A DNA stretch of 64,000 nucleotides from positions 248,001 to 312,000 of the forward strand of contig JBBRYI010000001.1 in assembly GCA_038237805.1 (NCBI GenBank), read 5' to 3'. The translations under genes were made by a program, and so were the position numbers. Every line of letters starts with the position of its first letter. Position 1 is the first letter of the stretch. The notes beneath the pieces are model-generated. The model worked only from the letters and a program-made list of their open reading frames with translations. It searched no databases and was not told the origin of the DNA. The DNA comes from JBBQFI01 sp038237805 (GTDB taxonomy: Bacteria > Verrucomicrobiota > Verrucomicrobiia > Chthoniobacterales > UBA10450). Of the stretch, positions 18,603 through 27,120 are shown in pieces.

Positions 18603-19976
18603 TTAATCGTAGTAACCCCTGGAATCGAACGCTGCGATGGCTTCTCGCAATACCCGCGCAAACTTCGCCGTAAGATTGCGACGGCTGAGGCTGTTGAGGA
18701 ACTCTGCGTTCGGGGAGAATCGTGATCGGCCGCTAATCAAGTCTCGCAATTTTTGTGCAGATTCTTGAACCTGATCCGGATCACAGATCACAGCCATGCC
18801 GCTCTTCTCAAGAATATCCTTTTGTGCGCCTTCCGTCACGAAACCGATAATCGGCTTCTTTCGCGCGAAGTACTCAAAGGTCTTTCCTGCGATACTGTAA
18901 TCTCGCCCTCCAATCACCTTTGCGGAAGTCACCAGTAACGCGTCGCACGCTTCTTGGAACCGAAGAACCTCTCTCCGGTTAAGTGGCCCGACAAATTCAA
19001 CGATATCGTGCAGCCCGAACTCAGCGAGTTGATCATCGATCCAGCTAGGCCTTTTCCCGGCAAAACGAATTCGAACGCGCCCGATAGTTTCGCCGTACTG
19101 CTTCAGCATTTCGCTAACCGCGGCGAAAAAAAAGTAAGGTGAGCGATAGAGCCAATTCTCTTTTCGGGGGCTGTAATGTAGCATTCGGTTGATTCGCTTT
19201 TTCCACCACGGCAGGAACATTGCCTTATGAGCAGCCGGGAAATAGTAGAACGCACCCACGTAGCCGATTGTAAAATCGCGAATGCCGTCAGCTTGGTGTG
19301 GTAGCTGCCAATCCTGCACTTCCTCATCATAGCCATTCGTCACAACAATCAGCTTCTCCTTCGGGATTTGGGGATGAATGCGCAAGAGATCGCGACGTGT
19401 GTCATCCGATGTGCAGATGACGCGGCTTGCGGAAGAGATTGTTTTCTCCTCAAGTCGATGTGTAAGTAAGTAGTGAAACCAAGTTGGGTAAGGAGCTATC
19501 CGCCACTGCGTCCAGGCGTCGCGGAGATCGAGCACGAGGGGAAGTTGGAGGGTACGGCCAAGTTCAATGCCCAATCGCGCCATAGAAAAAGGCGGAGCCG
19601 TTACGTAGATCGCCTTAGGTCTATGTTCAGCGACAATCCGCTCTACCTCCTTTATGACCCCCTCCCGCCAGCGCGTCGCGTGGCTGTCGGTTAATGAGAA
19701 AAAGATGCTAACCCACCGTTGGAACGATGTTCGTCCTTCAGGAGTACTCGGGCATCGTATCCTCTCGATGTTGAGATCAGCGGGAAGCTCGGACACTAAC
19801 GATTCGTCTAGCATCGCATCGACTCCCTGACGGAAACTCTGTGCGTCTGTTGTTAGAATGACAGGTTCGATACCGTACTCGCCAAGGTGCTTAACAAATC
19901 CTACAGGACGATAAACGCCCGCGGATGCTAGAGGTGGGAACTCAAACGCGATGAACAGGATTTTCGTGATACCCAT
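18603..19976 (-). CDS. Glycosyltransferase, GT4 family
   Basis: 457 residues. Starts ILFIAFEFPPLASAGVYRP, the N-terminal loop of WbuB-like transferases, with PLVLDLRDAWTQWR next. The donor half has FTIGYVGAFYYF, VRIRFAGKRPSW, IVEFVGPLNRREVLRFQ and SIAGKTFEYFARKKPIIGFV. Sugar specificity unknown. The central insertion (about residues 250-280) is longer than in typical members. Confidence 0.87.
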   Translation of the reverse strand: MGITKILFIAFEFPPLASAGVYRPVGFVKHLGEYGIEPVILTTDAQSFRQGVDAMLDESLVSELPADLNIERIRCPSTPEGRTSFQRWVSIFFSLTDSHATRWREGVIKEVERIVAEHRPKAIYVTAPPFSMARLGIELGRTLQLPLVLDLRDAWTQWRIAPYPTWFHYLLTHRLEEKTISSASRVICTSDDTRRDLLRIHPQIPKEKLIVVTNGYDEEVQDWQLPHQADGIRDFTIGYVGAFYYFPAAHKAMFLPWWKKRINRMLHYSPRKENWLYRSPYFFFAAVSEMLKQYGETIGRVRIRFAGKRPSWIDDQLAEFGLHDIVEFVGPLNRREVLRFQEACDALLVTSAKVIGGRDYSIAGKTFEYFARKKPIIGFVTEGAQKDILEKSGMAVICDPDQVQESAQKLRDLISGRSRFSPNAEFLNSLSRRNLTAKFARVLREAIAAFDSRGYYD

Positions 19977-19997
19977 TCCGCTGGCGACCCAGTACCG

Positions 19998-20837
19998 TTA
20001 GCGTCGACAGCTAAAGAAGTAATTGGGACACCGATATGTCGGATCGCCCGTAATTTCCTTCGTCTGCACAAGCCCGTTCGATGTGATCTGAAAGTTGCGG
20101 TAGCCGAAATCTTGTAAAAACTCCGTCAGCTCACTTTCGGTTCGACCCTTTAGCACTTCGCAAATTATATCGGGCAAACAATCTCCTATTACCTCTCGGC
20201 CGCCGCGAAGGACTTCTGGCTCCGTCGATTCGGTATCAATCTTGAGGAGATCTATGCTGCTAATTCCGTGAGTTCGACAGTAACTGTCGAGTCTCGCTAT
20301 CTGACATGGCACTTCCGTCGCTCCCGTGCGGAATCCCGGATTTGTCGACGCCTCGAGTTCCCCCTTGGGCACGAACAAGGTCGTTATGCCGTCGTTCTCC
20401 CCTAAAGCGATGTTCTCCACGGCGACATCATTCCACAAGTTAGCTCTTACGGTAGCTCGGAGCGACCTGAATGCTCTCGCCTCCGGTTCGAAGGCGACAA
20501 TCTTGAGGTTTGCGTTGAATGTCTTCGCCTGCGCGGTGATTAGACCGATGTTCGCGCCAGCGTCGATGAACTGATTACAACTGGGAACAAGTTGCTGAAG
20601 TAGCTTCACCGTTTCCGGTTCGAAAGCATCAACGCCCCGCACAGCAACGCTCGTCCCTAAGGATGTCTCGAGAGGTGAAGCGAGTTTGAAGCGGGCGCCG
20701 TTCGCCAAGCTGACTGTCACGAGCCGCGGCTGCAGCGCAGACGGGAGTGCCTTGAGGCCGCTGAATACCGCATGCCGCACGGCGCGCGCGGCACCGGCTT
20801 TGAACGTCACAGATATCATCGGCAAACGCTCGCTCAC
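19998..20837 (-). CDS. FkbM-family methyltransferase
   Basis: 279 residues. FIDAGANIGLITAQAKTFN followed by IVAFEPEARAFRSLRATV and IDLLKIDTESTEPEVLRGG are FkbM motifs; the usual DVEG is DTES here. It is the second FkbM-type gene of the locus and lies between two glycosyltransferases, suggesting O-methylation of the glycan. Confidence 0.88.
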   Translation of the reverse strand: MSERLPMISVTFKAGAARAVRHAVFSGLKALPSALQPRLVTVSLANGARFKLASPLETSLGTSVAVRGVDAFEPETVKLLQQLVPSCNQFIDAGANIGLITAQAKTFNANLKIVAFEPEARAFRSLRATVRANLWNDVAVENIALGENDGITTLFVPKGELEASTNPGFRTGATEVPCQIARLDSYCRTHGISSIDLLKIDTESTEPEVLRGGREVIGDCLPDIICEVLKGRTESELTEFLQDFGYRNFQITSNGLVQTKEITGDPTYRCPNYFFSCRR

Positions 20838-20839
20838 CC

Positions 20840-22093
20840 CTACACGGCGCGCTTGATTGCCGCCAACCCGTCATGATCGCGCGAATCTCTTTTGCGAGTG
20901 AGGGCACGTTTCGCGATAACGTCCGTGTAGATCCGCACTTGTTCACGTAGTTGCATTTGCAAGTCGAAGTTACGTTCTATCAACGCACGACTCCGCAGAG
21001 TCATTGGCACGAAAACTTCAGGAGAATCTGCTAAGTACCGTAGCGCGCGAGCGATCCCCTGAATATCTGCTTCTGCACAAAGCAAGCCAGTTTCCCCATC
21101 AATTACGAGCTCCGGTATGTCGCAGTGTTTTGTAGCAACAGGCAAAAGGCCGAGTGCCATCGCCTGCGTTAGAACGACTGGTGACCCGCCTTCGCCATCC
21201 CCTTCAGCACTATGCTTACTGGGGCAAAGCAGCACGTCGTGGCGCTTCAATTCACCAATGGTTGAATGCAGCGGAATATAGCCGCAAAATTTGACGCGGC
21301 CCGAAAGGGCGGGGTGCTTTGAGAGTTCCAGCAACGTACGCTTAATCACCAGTCCCGCAGGGCGGCCTGGCGGAGCATCCCCGATGATGGTAACAGCTAA
21401 GTCGATTCCGAGTTGCCTAGCCTTGAGGCAAGCCTTCAGGCCGTCTGGGAATCCTTTTTTTTCCACAAAGCTGCCTATCATTATCACTCTCACGGGTGAC
21501 TTAAACTTCCGGGGACGAAAGGGAAGAGCAGCTACATCAACGCCCAAGCGATGAATTCGAACCTTAGATTCAGGACATCCGAGGTCGACTAAGCGAGCTT
21601 TCATTGCGGGGCCCTCGACTAGAAACTGCTCAGCTTCATAGAACAATTCCACGTACCGATCTCGCCACAAGGTGTTCTGCTGTGGAAGTAACCACGCGTC
21701 GTAACCGTAGAACGATACGATCAACGGAACCTGAAGTCTTTTTTTTAGTGGGATGCTTTGCCAGCCGCGCGTCCCGAAATGAGCATGAATCAGATTGGGA
21801 CGCCAATTACGCGCTCTCCATTCGCTCGCGGCCCTAGGACGGTAAACGCGTAACGCTATCTCTCCTAGGAACCGTGAAACACCAAAGTTCCAATGCCAAG
21901 GTGGCCTACTCACGAAGAGCTTGCGACGAGGAAAAGGAAAGGCATTGGCGTTAAGTCGCTCGTCGCATAAGACTGCCGATTGAGTTCCCGGAACCTCGAC
22001 CACCTGCGGAAAGATCCAGTTCTCGGTTAGGTTAACGAACGCATCGGACGAATGAAGCACCCGGAGTTTTGTCGATAAATGTTCACGTCGCAT
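20840..22093 (-). CDS. Glycosyltransferase, GT4 family (WcaL-like)
   Basis: 417 residues. LIHAHFGTRGWQSIPL and VSFYGYDAW in the N-terminal half resemble WcaL-type transferases of colanic acid assembly. The donor side shows VRVIMIGSFVEKKGFPDGL, LLCPSKHSAEGDGEGGSPV and LTQAMALGLLPVATKH. Starts inside the preceding methyltransferase gene by 11 bases. Confidence 0.87.
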   Translation of the reverse strand: MRREHLSTKLRVLHSSDAFVNLTENWIFPQVVEVPGTQSAVLCDERLNANAFPFPRRKLFVSRPPWHWNFGVSRFLGEIALRVYRPRAASEWRARNWRPNLIHAHFGTRGWQSIPLKKRLQVPLIVSFYGYDAWLLPQQNTLWRDRYVELFYEAEQFLVEGPAMKARLVDLGCPESKVRIHRLGVDVAALPFRPRKFKSPVRVIMIGSFVEKKGFPDGLKACLKARQLGIDLAVTIIGDAPPGRPAGLVIKRTLLELSKHPALSGRVKFCGYIPLHSTIGELKRHDVLLCPSKHSAEGDGEGGSPVVLTQAMALGLLPVATKHCDIPELVIDGETGLLCAEADIQGIARALRYLADSPEVFVPMTLRSRALIERNFDLQMQLREQVRIYTDVIAKRALTRKRDSRDHDGLAAIKRAV

Positions 22094-22895
22094 GAGCTAC
22101 TGGGGCACAGAGCATGATTCTAAGCGGACTCGACTCGAAGCAACCCATATCATCATTGCTGCGCGCTAGACAACGTTGGGCGTGCCAGCGTAAGACACTT
22201 TGAATCGGGAGAATTGGGAAGCGAAATCTGCTGAGTAAGCGAGCGAAGCCGACAGCATAACCGTTGGCGTACTCCAAGTAACCTTTAGAAGGAGCCGCAA
22301 TCGGATGCGGTGCACCCACGCAGCTAACGACTTCTAAGTCGACCGCGCTGAGTAAGCTCCTCCACTCATCCAATCGTCGAAAAGCTTGGTACTCATTGCG
22401 GCGAAAACAGTTTGGCGCATGCGTAGAGTCGAGTGAATATTCCAGCATGTAGAGAATTCCATCGCCACGCAGTAGATGTCGTATTACCTTCAGAGCGTTG
22501 AGAAGCTCGCCTTGGTCAAGCACATGATCGAGAGTAGTTATACTTAGTACGCAGCGGACCGTACTAGGGTCGAAAGGTATTTGGTTAAAATGCCTTGCAT
22601 AGTGAAACAACTTCGAGCGAATTGATGGTTTAATAAAGGGATCATAGCCGCAAACGCGAAATCCAAAGGACAAAAGGAGACGTGAAAAGTCGCCGGTGCC
22701 GCAACCGAAGTCGAGAGCAAGGGATCCCGACGGTGGCGGCGCAATCGATCGGCGGACCAGCTCAAGCCTCTCTAATTGATCATACGCATAGATCACAGAA
22801 TCTGACCACCCGGTATGGCCAAATCGCTCGTAACGATTCTTCCAGAAGACCGCATGTTCTGCGCTGTAGGTTTCACGGCTTACGGGCATAGGCAT
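22083..22895 (-). CDS. SAM-dependent methyltransferase (class I)
   Basis: About 270 residues. SLALDFGCGTGDFSRLLL is motif I, VCGYDPF the acidic motif II and VRCVLSITTLDHVLDQGELL the post-motif. The ATG at 22895 overlaps the preceding stop by 23 bases; two codons later another ATG is equally possible. Substrate unknown; context suggests the glycan. Confidence 0.83.
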   Translation of the reverse strand: MPMPVSRETYSAEHAVFWKNRYERFGHTGWSDSVIYAYDQLERLELVRRSIAPPPSGSLALDFGCGTGDFSRLLLSFGFRVCGYDPFIKPSIRSKLFHYARHFNQIPFDPSTVRCVLSITTLDHVLDQGELLNALKVIRHLLRGDGILYMLEYSLDSTHAPNCFRRNEYQAFRRLDEWRSLLSAVDLEVVSCVGAPHPIAAPSKGYLEYANGYAVGFARLLSRFRFPILPIQSVLRWHAQRCLARSNDDMGCFESSPLRIMLCAPVAHAT

Positions 22896-23535
22896 TGGCC
22901 GTAATTGCAAATAGATCCACAAGACGCGCTGTATTAAATAGTCTCCGCTCTAGTTCTGCAAGCGGCCGCGAAAATCGTGGCGTTCGCAACGTATTTGGCT
23001 CCTCCATGACGACGAGGTTGAAGTCGACGAGCAACCGTCTAAGCTCCGACGGCAACAGAGGGTTACAATGCGTCGGATCACTTTCGACCTCGTTTCGATT
23101 ACCCCGACTAGGCGAGAAGATGAACACAACACCACCGGGTCTGAGCACACGGACGGTTTCGGCAATACAAGTGAGCAGCACTTGTGACGGCAAATGTTCA
23201 ATGACCTGATTCAGCAGAATGTTGTCAAAGCTATCGTCGGTGAAGGGCAAACGCTGCGAAAGCCTGCATTCTATTACGCGAGAAGATCCGACACGACCGA
23301 TTGCTAACAGCGTTGCCGCTGTAGATCCGTCACACCCAAAAGCATCAAGTCCCCATCGAAGCGCCAACTCTAAAATCAGACCGGGGCCACAACCAAGATC
23401 GAGTAAATTGCCAGGCCGCCCCCGCCGCACGATTTCGCCGAGAACGCCGGCATAAAAAAGCGGGTCTCTCCGACCATACCACTGAGCGTAGTATTGAGCG
23501 TCGGCGATGCCGATGGATTCGTCTTCTATGGGCAT
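22873..23535 (-). CDS. SAM-dependent methyltransferase (class I)
   Basis: 220 residues. NLLDLGCGPGLILELAL is motif I, FGCDGS motif II and FDNILLNQVIEHLPSQVLL with RVLRPGGVVFIFSPSR the later motifs. Overlaps the ABC ATPase gene by 10 bases upstream and another methyltransferase downstream. Confidence 0.85.
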   Translation of the reverse strand: MPIEDESIGIADAQYYAQWYGRRDPLFYAGVLGEIVRRGRPGNLLDLGCGPGLILELALRWGLDAFGCDGSTAATLLAIGRVGSSRVIECRLSQRLPFTDDSFDNILLNQVIEHLPSQVLLTCIAETVRVLRPGGVVFIFSPSRGNRNEVESDPTHCNPLLPSELRRLLVDFNLVVMEEPNTLRTPRFSRPLAELERRLFNTARLVDLFAITANAYARKP

Positions 23536-24932
23536 CCCGCAACGCGGTCAGGGGAGCTTATCTTGCAAGACCATCTCGACTCTTGGAACACCAGCCCATT
23601 CGAACGGTCCAAAGAAAGGCTTACGCCGCCAGAGCGCGTTTGAACAACTTGGAAACCGATAGCGTTCATTAAGTAGTCGACACGTTCGCGATGATGATCG
23701 CCGATCCAAAGATGAACTAAGTATGCGCCGGGAAAAAGACGTAGCTTCGACACCGTGACATCAACCTCGTATTGTCCAGGTGTTCCGTCCCAACGCATTC
23801 CCTCCATAAAATTCTCCAAGCCGTGCACGGGAATGCCCTCTTCCGTGGCGATTAGAACCGCTATGTGTCCTCGACCTAGAGGTACCTTTACATCGATACG
23901 TATGTGGAATCTCAGTTCCGACCCGAAGGAAAACGTTGTGCACCGACGCGAATCTCCCATTGTTTCGATCGAGAGAAATCTTGCGTCACCACTACCCGAT
24001 CTGTCACCGCGATCAGCTAATTCTGCATATCCTTCGATAGGGGTGTTTGCGCCGACGTAATGTGCTATCACGGTCGCAATTGCGCCCTTTGATGCCAGCG
24101 CCCCACGATCCAATAGAATCCCCGTATCGCAGAGCCTAGAAATATTGCGCATGTCGTGGCTAACGAACAACACGCTTCGACCGCCATGGCTAACGGCTTC
24201 CATCTTACCGATACACTTTTTTTGGAACTCCGCATCCCCGACAGCCAAAACTTCGTCAATCACAAGGATTTCGGGTTCAAGATGCGCAGCGACCGCGAAG
24301 GCAAGCCGCACATACATTCCACTGCTATAACGTTTAACCGGTGTATCGAGAAACTTCTCGATCTCGGCAAAATCGACAATCTCATCGAACTTTGCTTTAA
24401 TCTCGTTTCGACCCATTCCGAGAATCGCTCCATTTAGATAAATGTTTTCGCGCCCGGTAAGCTCCGGGTGGAATCCAGTACCTACTTCAAGCAGTGAAGC
24501 TACTCGTCCTTTGATTCGAACTCTGCCTTCCGTAGGATCAGTTATTCTGCTAAGTATCTTTAGCAAAGTCGACTTGCCTGCGCCATTGCGTCCAATGATG
24601 CCGAGAACTTCGCCCTGCTTCACTTCGAAATTAATGTCCTTTAAGGCCCAAAATTCCTCCGTTCGCTGACCACCTTCGCTTCGCGGACTACTAGACAACT
24701 GACTACTGACCACTGAAGAAGGACTTCCCGACAGTTGACCTCCGACTACCGGACTTTGGTCTCGTCTGCCTGTTGTTTCGTTGTCTCGCTGTCTGCCATT
24801 CCGCATCCGCCTGAAGGGCGCACTGACGGAATTGGCTATCACGTCGCGTAGCGCGGTATAGCGCTCGTTGCGCTCGTGACGGATCGAGTACTTTTTACCT
24901 AATCCTTCGACAGTTATGATGGGGTCAGGCAT
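23526..24932 (-). CDS. Wzt-like polysaccharide ABC transporter ATP-binding protein
   Basis: About 468 residues from ATG 24932. Walker A IIGRNGAGKSTLLKIL lies near residue 112, the signature region is VKRYSSGMYVRLAFAVA and Walker B PEILVIDEVLAVGD. The C-terminal 170 residues form a Wzt-type glycan-binding domain. Role: powers export of a lipid-linked polysaccharide with a membrane partner (Wzm), which is not in this window. Residues about 47-90, between IANSVSAPFRRMR and EFWALKDINFEV, are low-complexity sequence encoded by a 7-bp array. A longer frame from 24968 would start inside another array and is rejected. Confidence 0.9.
   Translation of the reverse strand: MPDPIITVEGLGKKYSIRHERNERYTALRDVIANSVSAPFRRMRNGRQRDNETTGRRDQSPVVGGQLSGSPSSVVSSQLSSSPRSEGGQRTEEFWALKDINFEVKQGEVLGIIGRNGAGKSTLLKILSRITDPTEGRVRIKGRVASLLEVGTGFHPELTGRENIYLNGAILGMGRNEIKAKFDEIVDFAEIEKFLDTPVKRYSSGMYVRLAFAVAAHLEPEILVIDEVLAVGDAEFQKKCIGKMEAVSHGGRSVLFVSHDMRNISRLCDTGILLDRGALASKGAIATVIAHYVGANTPIEGYAELADRGDRSGSGDARFLSIETMGDSRRCTTFSFGSELRFHIRIDVKVPLGRGHIAVLIATEEGIPVHGLENFMEGMRWDGTPGQYEVDVTVSKLRLFPGAYLVHLWIGDHHRERVDYLMNAIGFQVVQTRSGGVSLSLDRSNGLVFQESRWSCKISSPDRVAGCP
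24686..24800. repeat. 7-bp array read in frame inside the Wzt-like ATPase
   Basis: GACTACT, AGACAAC, TGACTAC, TGACCAC, TGAAGAA and then looser units (GACCTCC, GACTACC, GGACTTT, GGTCTCG) with a 7-base step. Encodes the Ser/Gly-rich insert of the ATPase. Confidence 0.75.
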
Positions 24933-24969
24933 GACTACTAGACCACTGACGACTGACCACTGGACCACT
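24933..24969. repeat. 7-bp array abutting the ATPase start codon
   Basis: Units GACCACT, GACGACT, GACCACT, GGACCAC directly upstream of ATG 24932. It replaces any normal leader there; no Shine-Dalgarno core can be picked out. Confidence 0.75.
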
Positions 24970-24990
24970 GCGCAAAACCGATGACGAATC

Positions 24991-25290
24991 TCATCTTATC
25001 TTGCTTTGTCTTTCCATCCAATACTCCGGTCGCCGGTAAGCATGAGCAATCGCCAAAATCCAGATCGTATCGGCCCAGACGTGGTAGGCAATGTAGTAAC
25101 GGAACACATTCAGATTTACCCGCCTGTAGCCTCTGGGCCGCAGACGTGGGAGATCAGAATTTTCTTTGATCCATAGTGTCTTGCGCGATTCCTCCTTGAG
25201 CCGAATGCCCAAGCCAGGTTCGATTTCTTCGTAGCGCGCAATCGCTTCTTCTAGTTCAGCTTCGGCTTCCTGAAGTATCTCCAGCTTCAC
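24991..25290 (-). CDS. ParE/RelE-family toxin
   Basis: 99 residues: ILQEAEAELEEAIARYEEIEPGLGIRLKEE at the N terminus and VFRYYIAYHVWADTIWILAIAHAYRRPEYW at the C terminus, the ParE-type fold pattern. Family members inhibit gyrase or translation when unbound. It overlaps the upstream antitoxin gene by four bases (ATGA). Confidence 0.87.
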   Translation of the reverse strand: MKLEILQEAEAELEEAIARYEEIEPGLGIRLKEESRKTLWIKENSDLPRLRPRGYRRVNLNVFRYYIAYHVWADTIWILAIAHAYRRPEYWMERQSKIR

Positions 25291-25523
25291 GCGGGGAAGC
25301 GACGGTCAAGATCAGCAAAAACTTCGTCGAGTGATCGGGTCGCTGCCTGCCCAGCTTCGACTGCTCGTATCCGTCGGCAGATTTCTTCCTCCCAAGCGGT
25401 CTCTGCAGAGGGATCGAATTCCTGGTCCTCATCTGCCAGGTCCAGCAGAATACGCGCGAGCGTAATTCGCTGACTGGACGGCAAGGCGAGAGCGTCTTTG
25501 GCGAGTTCAGAGATCGCTTTCAT
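25287..25523 (-). CDS. Antitoxin of the addiction-module component family
   Basis: 78 residues: LAKDALALPSSQRITLARILLDL and a C-terminal acidic/WEEEICRRIRAVEAG segment, typical of short antitoxins that pair with ParE-like toxins. First gene of the pair, overlapped by the toxin start. Confidence 0.85.
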   Translation of the reverse strand: MKAISELAKDALALPSSQRITLARILLDLADEDQEFDPSAETAWEEEICRRIRAVEAGQAATRSLDEVFADLDRRFPA

Positions 25524-25544
25524 GCAAAAAGCTTTCGCGGAAGA

Positions 25545-25796
25545 CTACTTTGAAATCCACCTGGCGATCTCGGCTCGCGCTTCACTCCCGGAAAGTCCTT
25601 GGCCGGGATTAACGCGGGCTTGCGCGATAGCTTCATCCAAAGCTGCCAAAAGCGCTGGATCGTCCTCATCGCATTCGTTGAAGTCGCTCGACTTCGATTC
25701 CTTCTCGGTAAAGGCTGACCACGACTTTAGGGCAAGATCACGCAATTCATCTGGAGTCAGATGGGACAATTCGGCTTCAATTTCAGCGAGACTCAT
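25545..25796 (-). CDS. Orphan antitoxin-like small protein
   Basis: 83 residues: MSLAEIEAELSHLTPDELRDLALKSW, an acidic centre (ECDEDDPALLAALDEA) and ARAEIARWISK. It resembles antitoxin N termini of the neighbouring pairs, but no toxin gene accompanies it. It may be a solitary antitoxin whose partner was lost, or an addition to the 25.3 kb pair 21 bases downstream. Confidence 0.6.
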   Translation of the reverse strand: MSLAEIEAELSHLTPDELRDLALKSWSAFTEKESKSSDFNECDEDDPALLAALDEAIAQARVNPGQGLSGSEARAEIARWISK

Positions 25797-25862
25797 CGTG
25801 AAGCGCAGCTTAACACATCACTTCGGCCAACTCCAAGCGCAAAGGAAAGCGGGGAGGACGAC

Positions 25863-25939
25863 ATGACTAAGAGACGACCGACTACTGACCACGGGACCGA
25901 AATGCGGAAAAAGCTGAAACTCTGAAAGCTGAAAAGCTG
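25863..25939. repeat. 7-bp array (GACGACC / AAGCTGA families)
   Basis: GACGACC, GACTACT, GACCACG, then looser AAGCTGA-like units of 7-8 bases. Together with flanking sequence it fills the gap between two toxin-antitoxin modules. Confidence 0.65.
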
Positions 25940-25951
25940 TGCGAGGAGCGG

Positions 25952-26206
25952 TTATTTATCCGCTGGTCGAAGAGCTAGAACTTTGACGTGCCGATCGGCC
26001 GAATCGATCCAGTAATGAATCGCCCAGCCCGCGAAAATGGAGATCTCGATGCGTCGTCCAATCGCATCTTGCTCATGGTAATCGGAATAGTTGCCAGGAA
26101 ACGAACGGATATTAGTGAAATGACCCAGTAATCTGTTGCGCGCCGTCTTGGTGAGCCGATCAAGCACCTCGATTGTCTCAAGGTCTATGAGAAGGCGATA
26201 CTCCAC
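25952..26206 (-). CDS. RelE/ParE-like toxin
   Basis: 84 residues: LDRLTKTARNRLLGHFTNIRSF, DAIGRRIEISIFAGWAIHYWID and HVKVLALRPADK, the layout of small RelE-fold toxins. Two bases follow the stop of the upstream antitoxin-like gene. Mode of action not inferable. Confidence 0.75.
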   Translation of the reverse strand: MEYRLLIDLETIEVLDRLTKTARNRLLGHFTNIRSFPGNYSDYHEQDAIGRRIEISIFAGWAIHYWIDSADRHVKVLALRPADK

Positions 26207-26208
26207 GA

Positions 26209-26403
26209 TTATTTCGCATATCTCTTCTGCGCGTCATCGAGAGCTATCCAGTGCTTTGGATCGCCATCGTCGATCTTGCGGGCGAGCTTTTTTTTAAACT
26301 TTTCGTCCTGAGCGGTCTGCAGCGCGATCAAATAAGCAATCAATTCACGCTGCTCTTTGGAGGGCAAATTGGCTGCTTTCTCTTTCAATTGCGTGAGTGA
26401 CAT
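26209..26403 (-). CDS. Antitoxin-like small protein
   Basis: 64 residues: MSLTQLKEKAANLPSKEQRELIAYLIAL then a basic/acidic tail. Same arrangement as the other pairs here (antitoxin first, toxin next). Function by context. Confidence 0.72.
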   Translation of the reverse strand: MSLTQLKEKAANLPSKEQRELIAYLIALQTAQDEKFKKKLARKIDDGDPKHWIALDDAQKRYAK

Positions 26404-26428
26404 GGAACAACCCTATGATTAAATCACT

Positions 26429-26481
26429 GATTTGTCAGGAAGAGAAAAGCGGAAAGTTGGAAACGGAAAGCTGAAATCAGG
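26429..26481. repeat. 7-bp array (AACGGAA / AGCTGAA family)
   Basis: AGCGGAA, AGTTGGA, AACGGAA, AGCTGAA, ATCAGGA with an exact 7-base step, running into the end of the S23-family remnant. Confidence 0.7.
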
Positions 26482-26545
26482 AGTTGTCGCCGGTGCGACG
26501 GATCATTGTGGTCATGATGGCGATAAGCTCGTTTGTCTCTGCCAT
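26477..26545 (-). pseudogene. C-terminal remnant of an S23/IVS four-helix-bundle gene
   Basis: A 22-codon frame, MAETNELIAIMTTMIRRTGD plus two residues, matches the C-terminal helix of the intact member at 34.2 kb (ESDELIAIFATMVAKTK). Its ATG overlaps the stop of the toxin gene (TAATG). The rest of the gene is missing. Confidence 0.65.
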
Positions 26546-26808
26546 TACATCGTCGCGACGAGTTCGATGTTAATGACTCGGATCTCTTTAACCGAAGCGT
26601 CCAGCCAATATGTAATAAGAAATGGCCGCGCCCGCCGCACGGATAGCATTCTGCCCGATCTTTCTGCCAGCTCGAAATCGCCCGGTTGGTAAGGATCGGC
26701 TCTCAGCAAATCCAGCCCTTTAAACAAGACCAGTCTCTCGCGCCCGCGGCGCGCGAGCACGAAGCGAAACGCTTCTTCGTCGAAGACCAGCTGCCACTCA
26801 TTTTTCAC
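26545..26808 (-). CDS. RelE-like toxin
   Basis: 87 residues: WQLVFDEEAFRFVLARRGRERLVLFKGLDLLRADP and FLITYWLDASVKEIRVINIEL, a small RelE-fold layout like that at 25.95 kb. Overlaps the upstream antitoxin-like gene by four bases. Confidence 0.73.
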   Translation of the reverse strand: MKNEWQLVFDEEAFRFVLARRGRERLVLFKGLDLLRADPYQPGDFELAERSGRMLSVRRARPFLITYWLDASVKEIRVINIELVATM

Positions 26809-27017
26809 TGCCCTTTGGCTTCGAGTGCCGCATGCGCTTTCAGGAGCTCATCGAACGAGGCCTTCCTGCCGGCATCCATGCGGCTCATCCGCTCGTCAAG
26901 CATGGCTTGGTACTCGGGGTCGTCGCGATGCATGAGCACAGTGAGATAGGAAGCCGCAAAGAACCTTTCCTCGGGCGTCATCTCCTCCAAAGTTCGCTTA
27001 ATCTCTGACGTGCTCAT
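26805..27017 (-). CDS. Antitoxin-like small protein
   Basis: 70 residues: IKRTLEEMTPEERFFAASYLTVLMH, then an acidic DDPEYQAMLDERMSRMDAG. Layout and coupling are those of an antitoxin. The third antitoxin-first pair in 2 kb. Confidence 0.72.
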   Translation of the reverse strand: MSTSEIKRTLEEMTPEERFFAASYLTVLMHRDDPEYQAMLDERMSRMDAGRKASFDELLKAHAALEAKGQ

Positions 27018-27081
27018 GGGTGCAGAGTAGCTCTACGAAGGATGCTGCACAACGGCGTTTCCGGCGAATTGGTCGTTCCGA

Positions 27082-27120
27082 ATTTTAGCTTTTCCGCTTT
27101 TCAGCGCTTTCAGTGTTTCA
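27082..27120. repeat. 7-8-bp array (GCTTTTCC / GCTTTCA family)
   Basis: Repeated GCTTTTCC, GCTTTTCA, GCGCTTTCA and GTGTTTCA units in the gap downstream of the small-partner gene at 27110, overlapping its last codons. Confidence 0.6.

Noticed and set aside
24932..24968. N-terminal extension of the Wzt-like ATPase
   Set aside because: The twelve residues are encoded by a repeat array that also precedes an unrelated gene; ATG 24932 begins the conserved domain.
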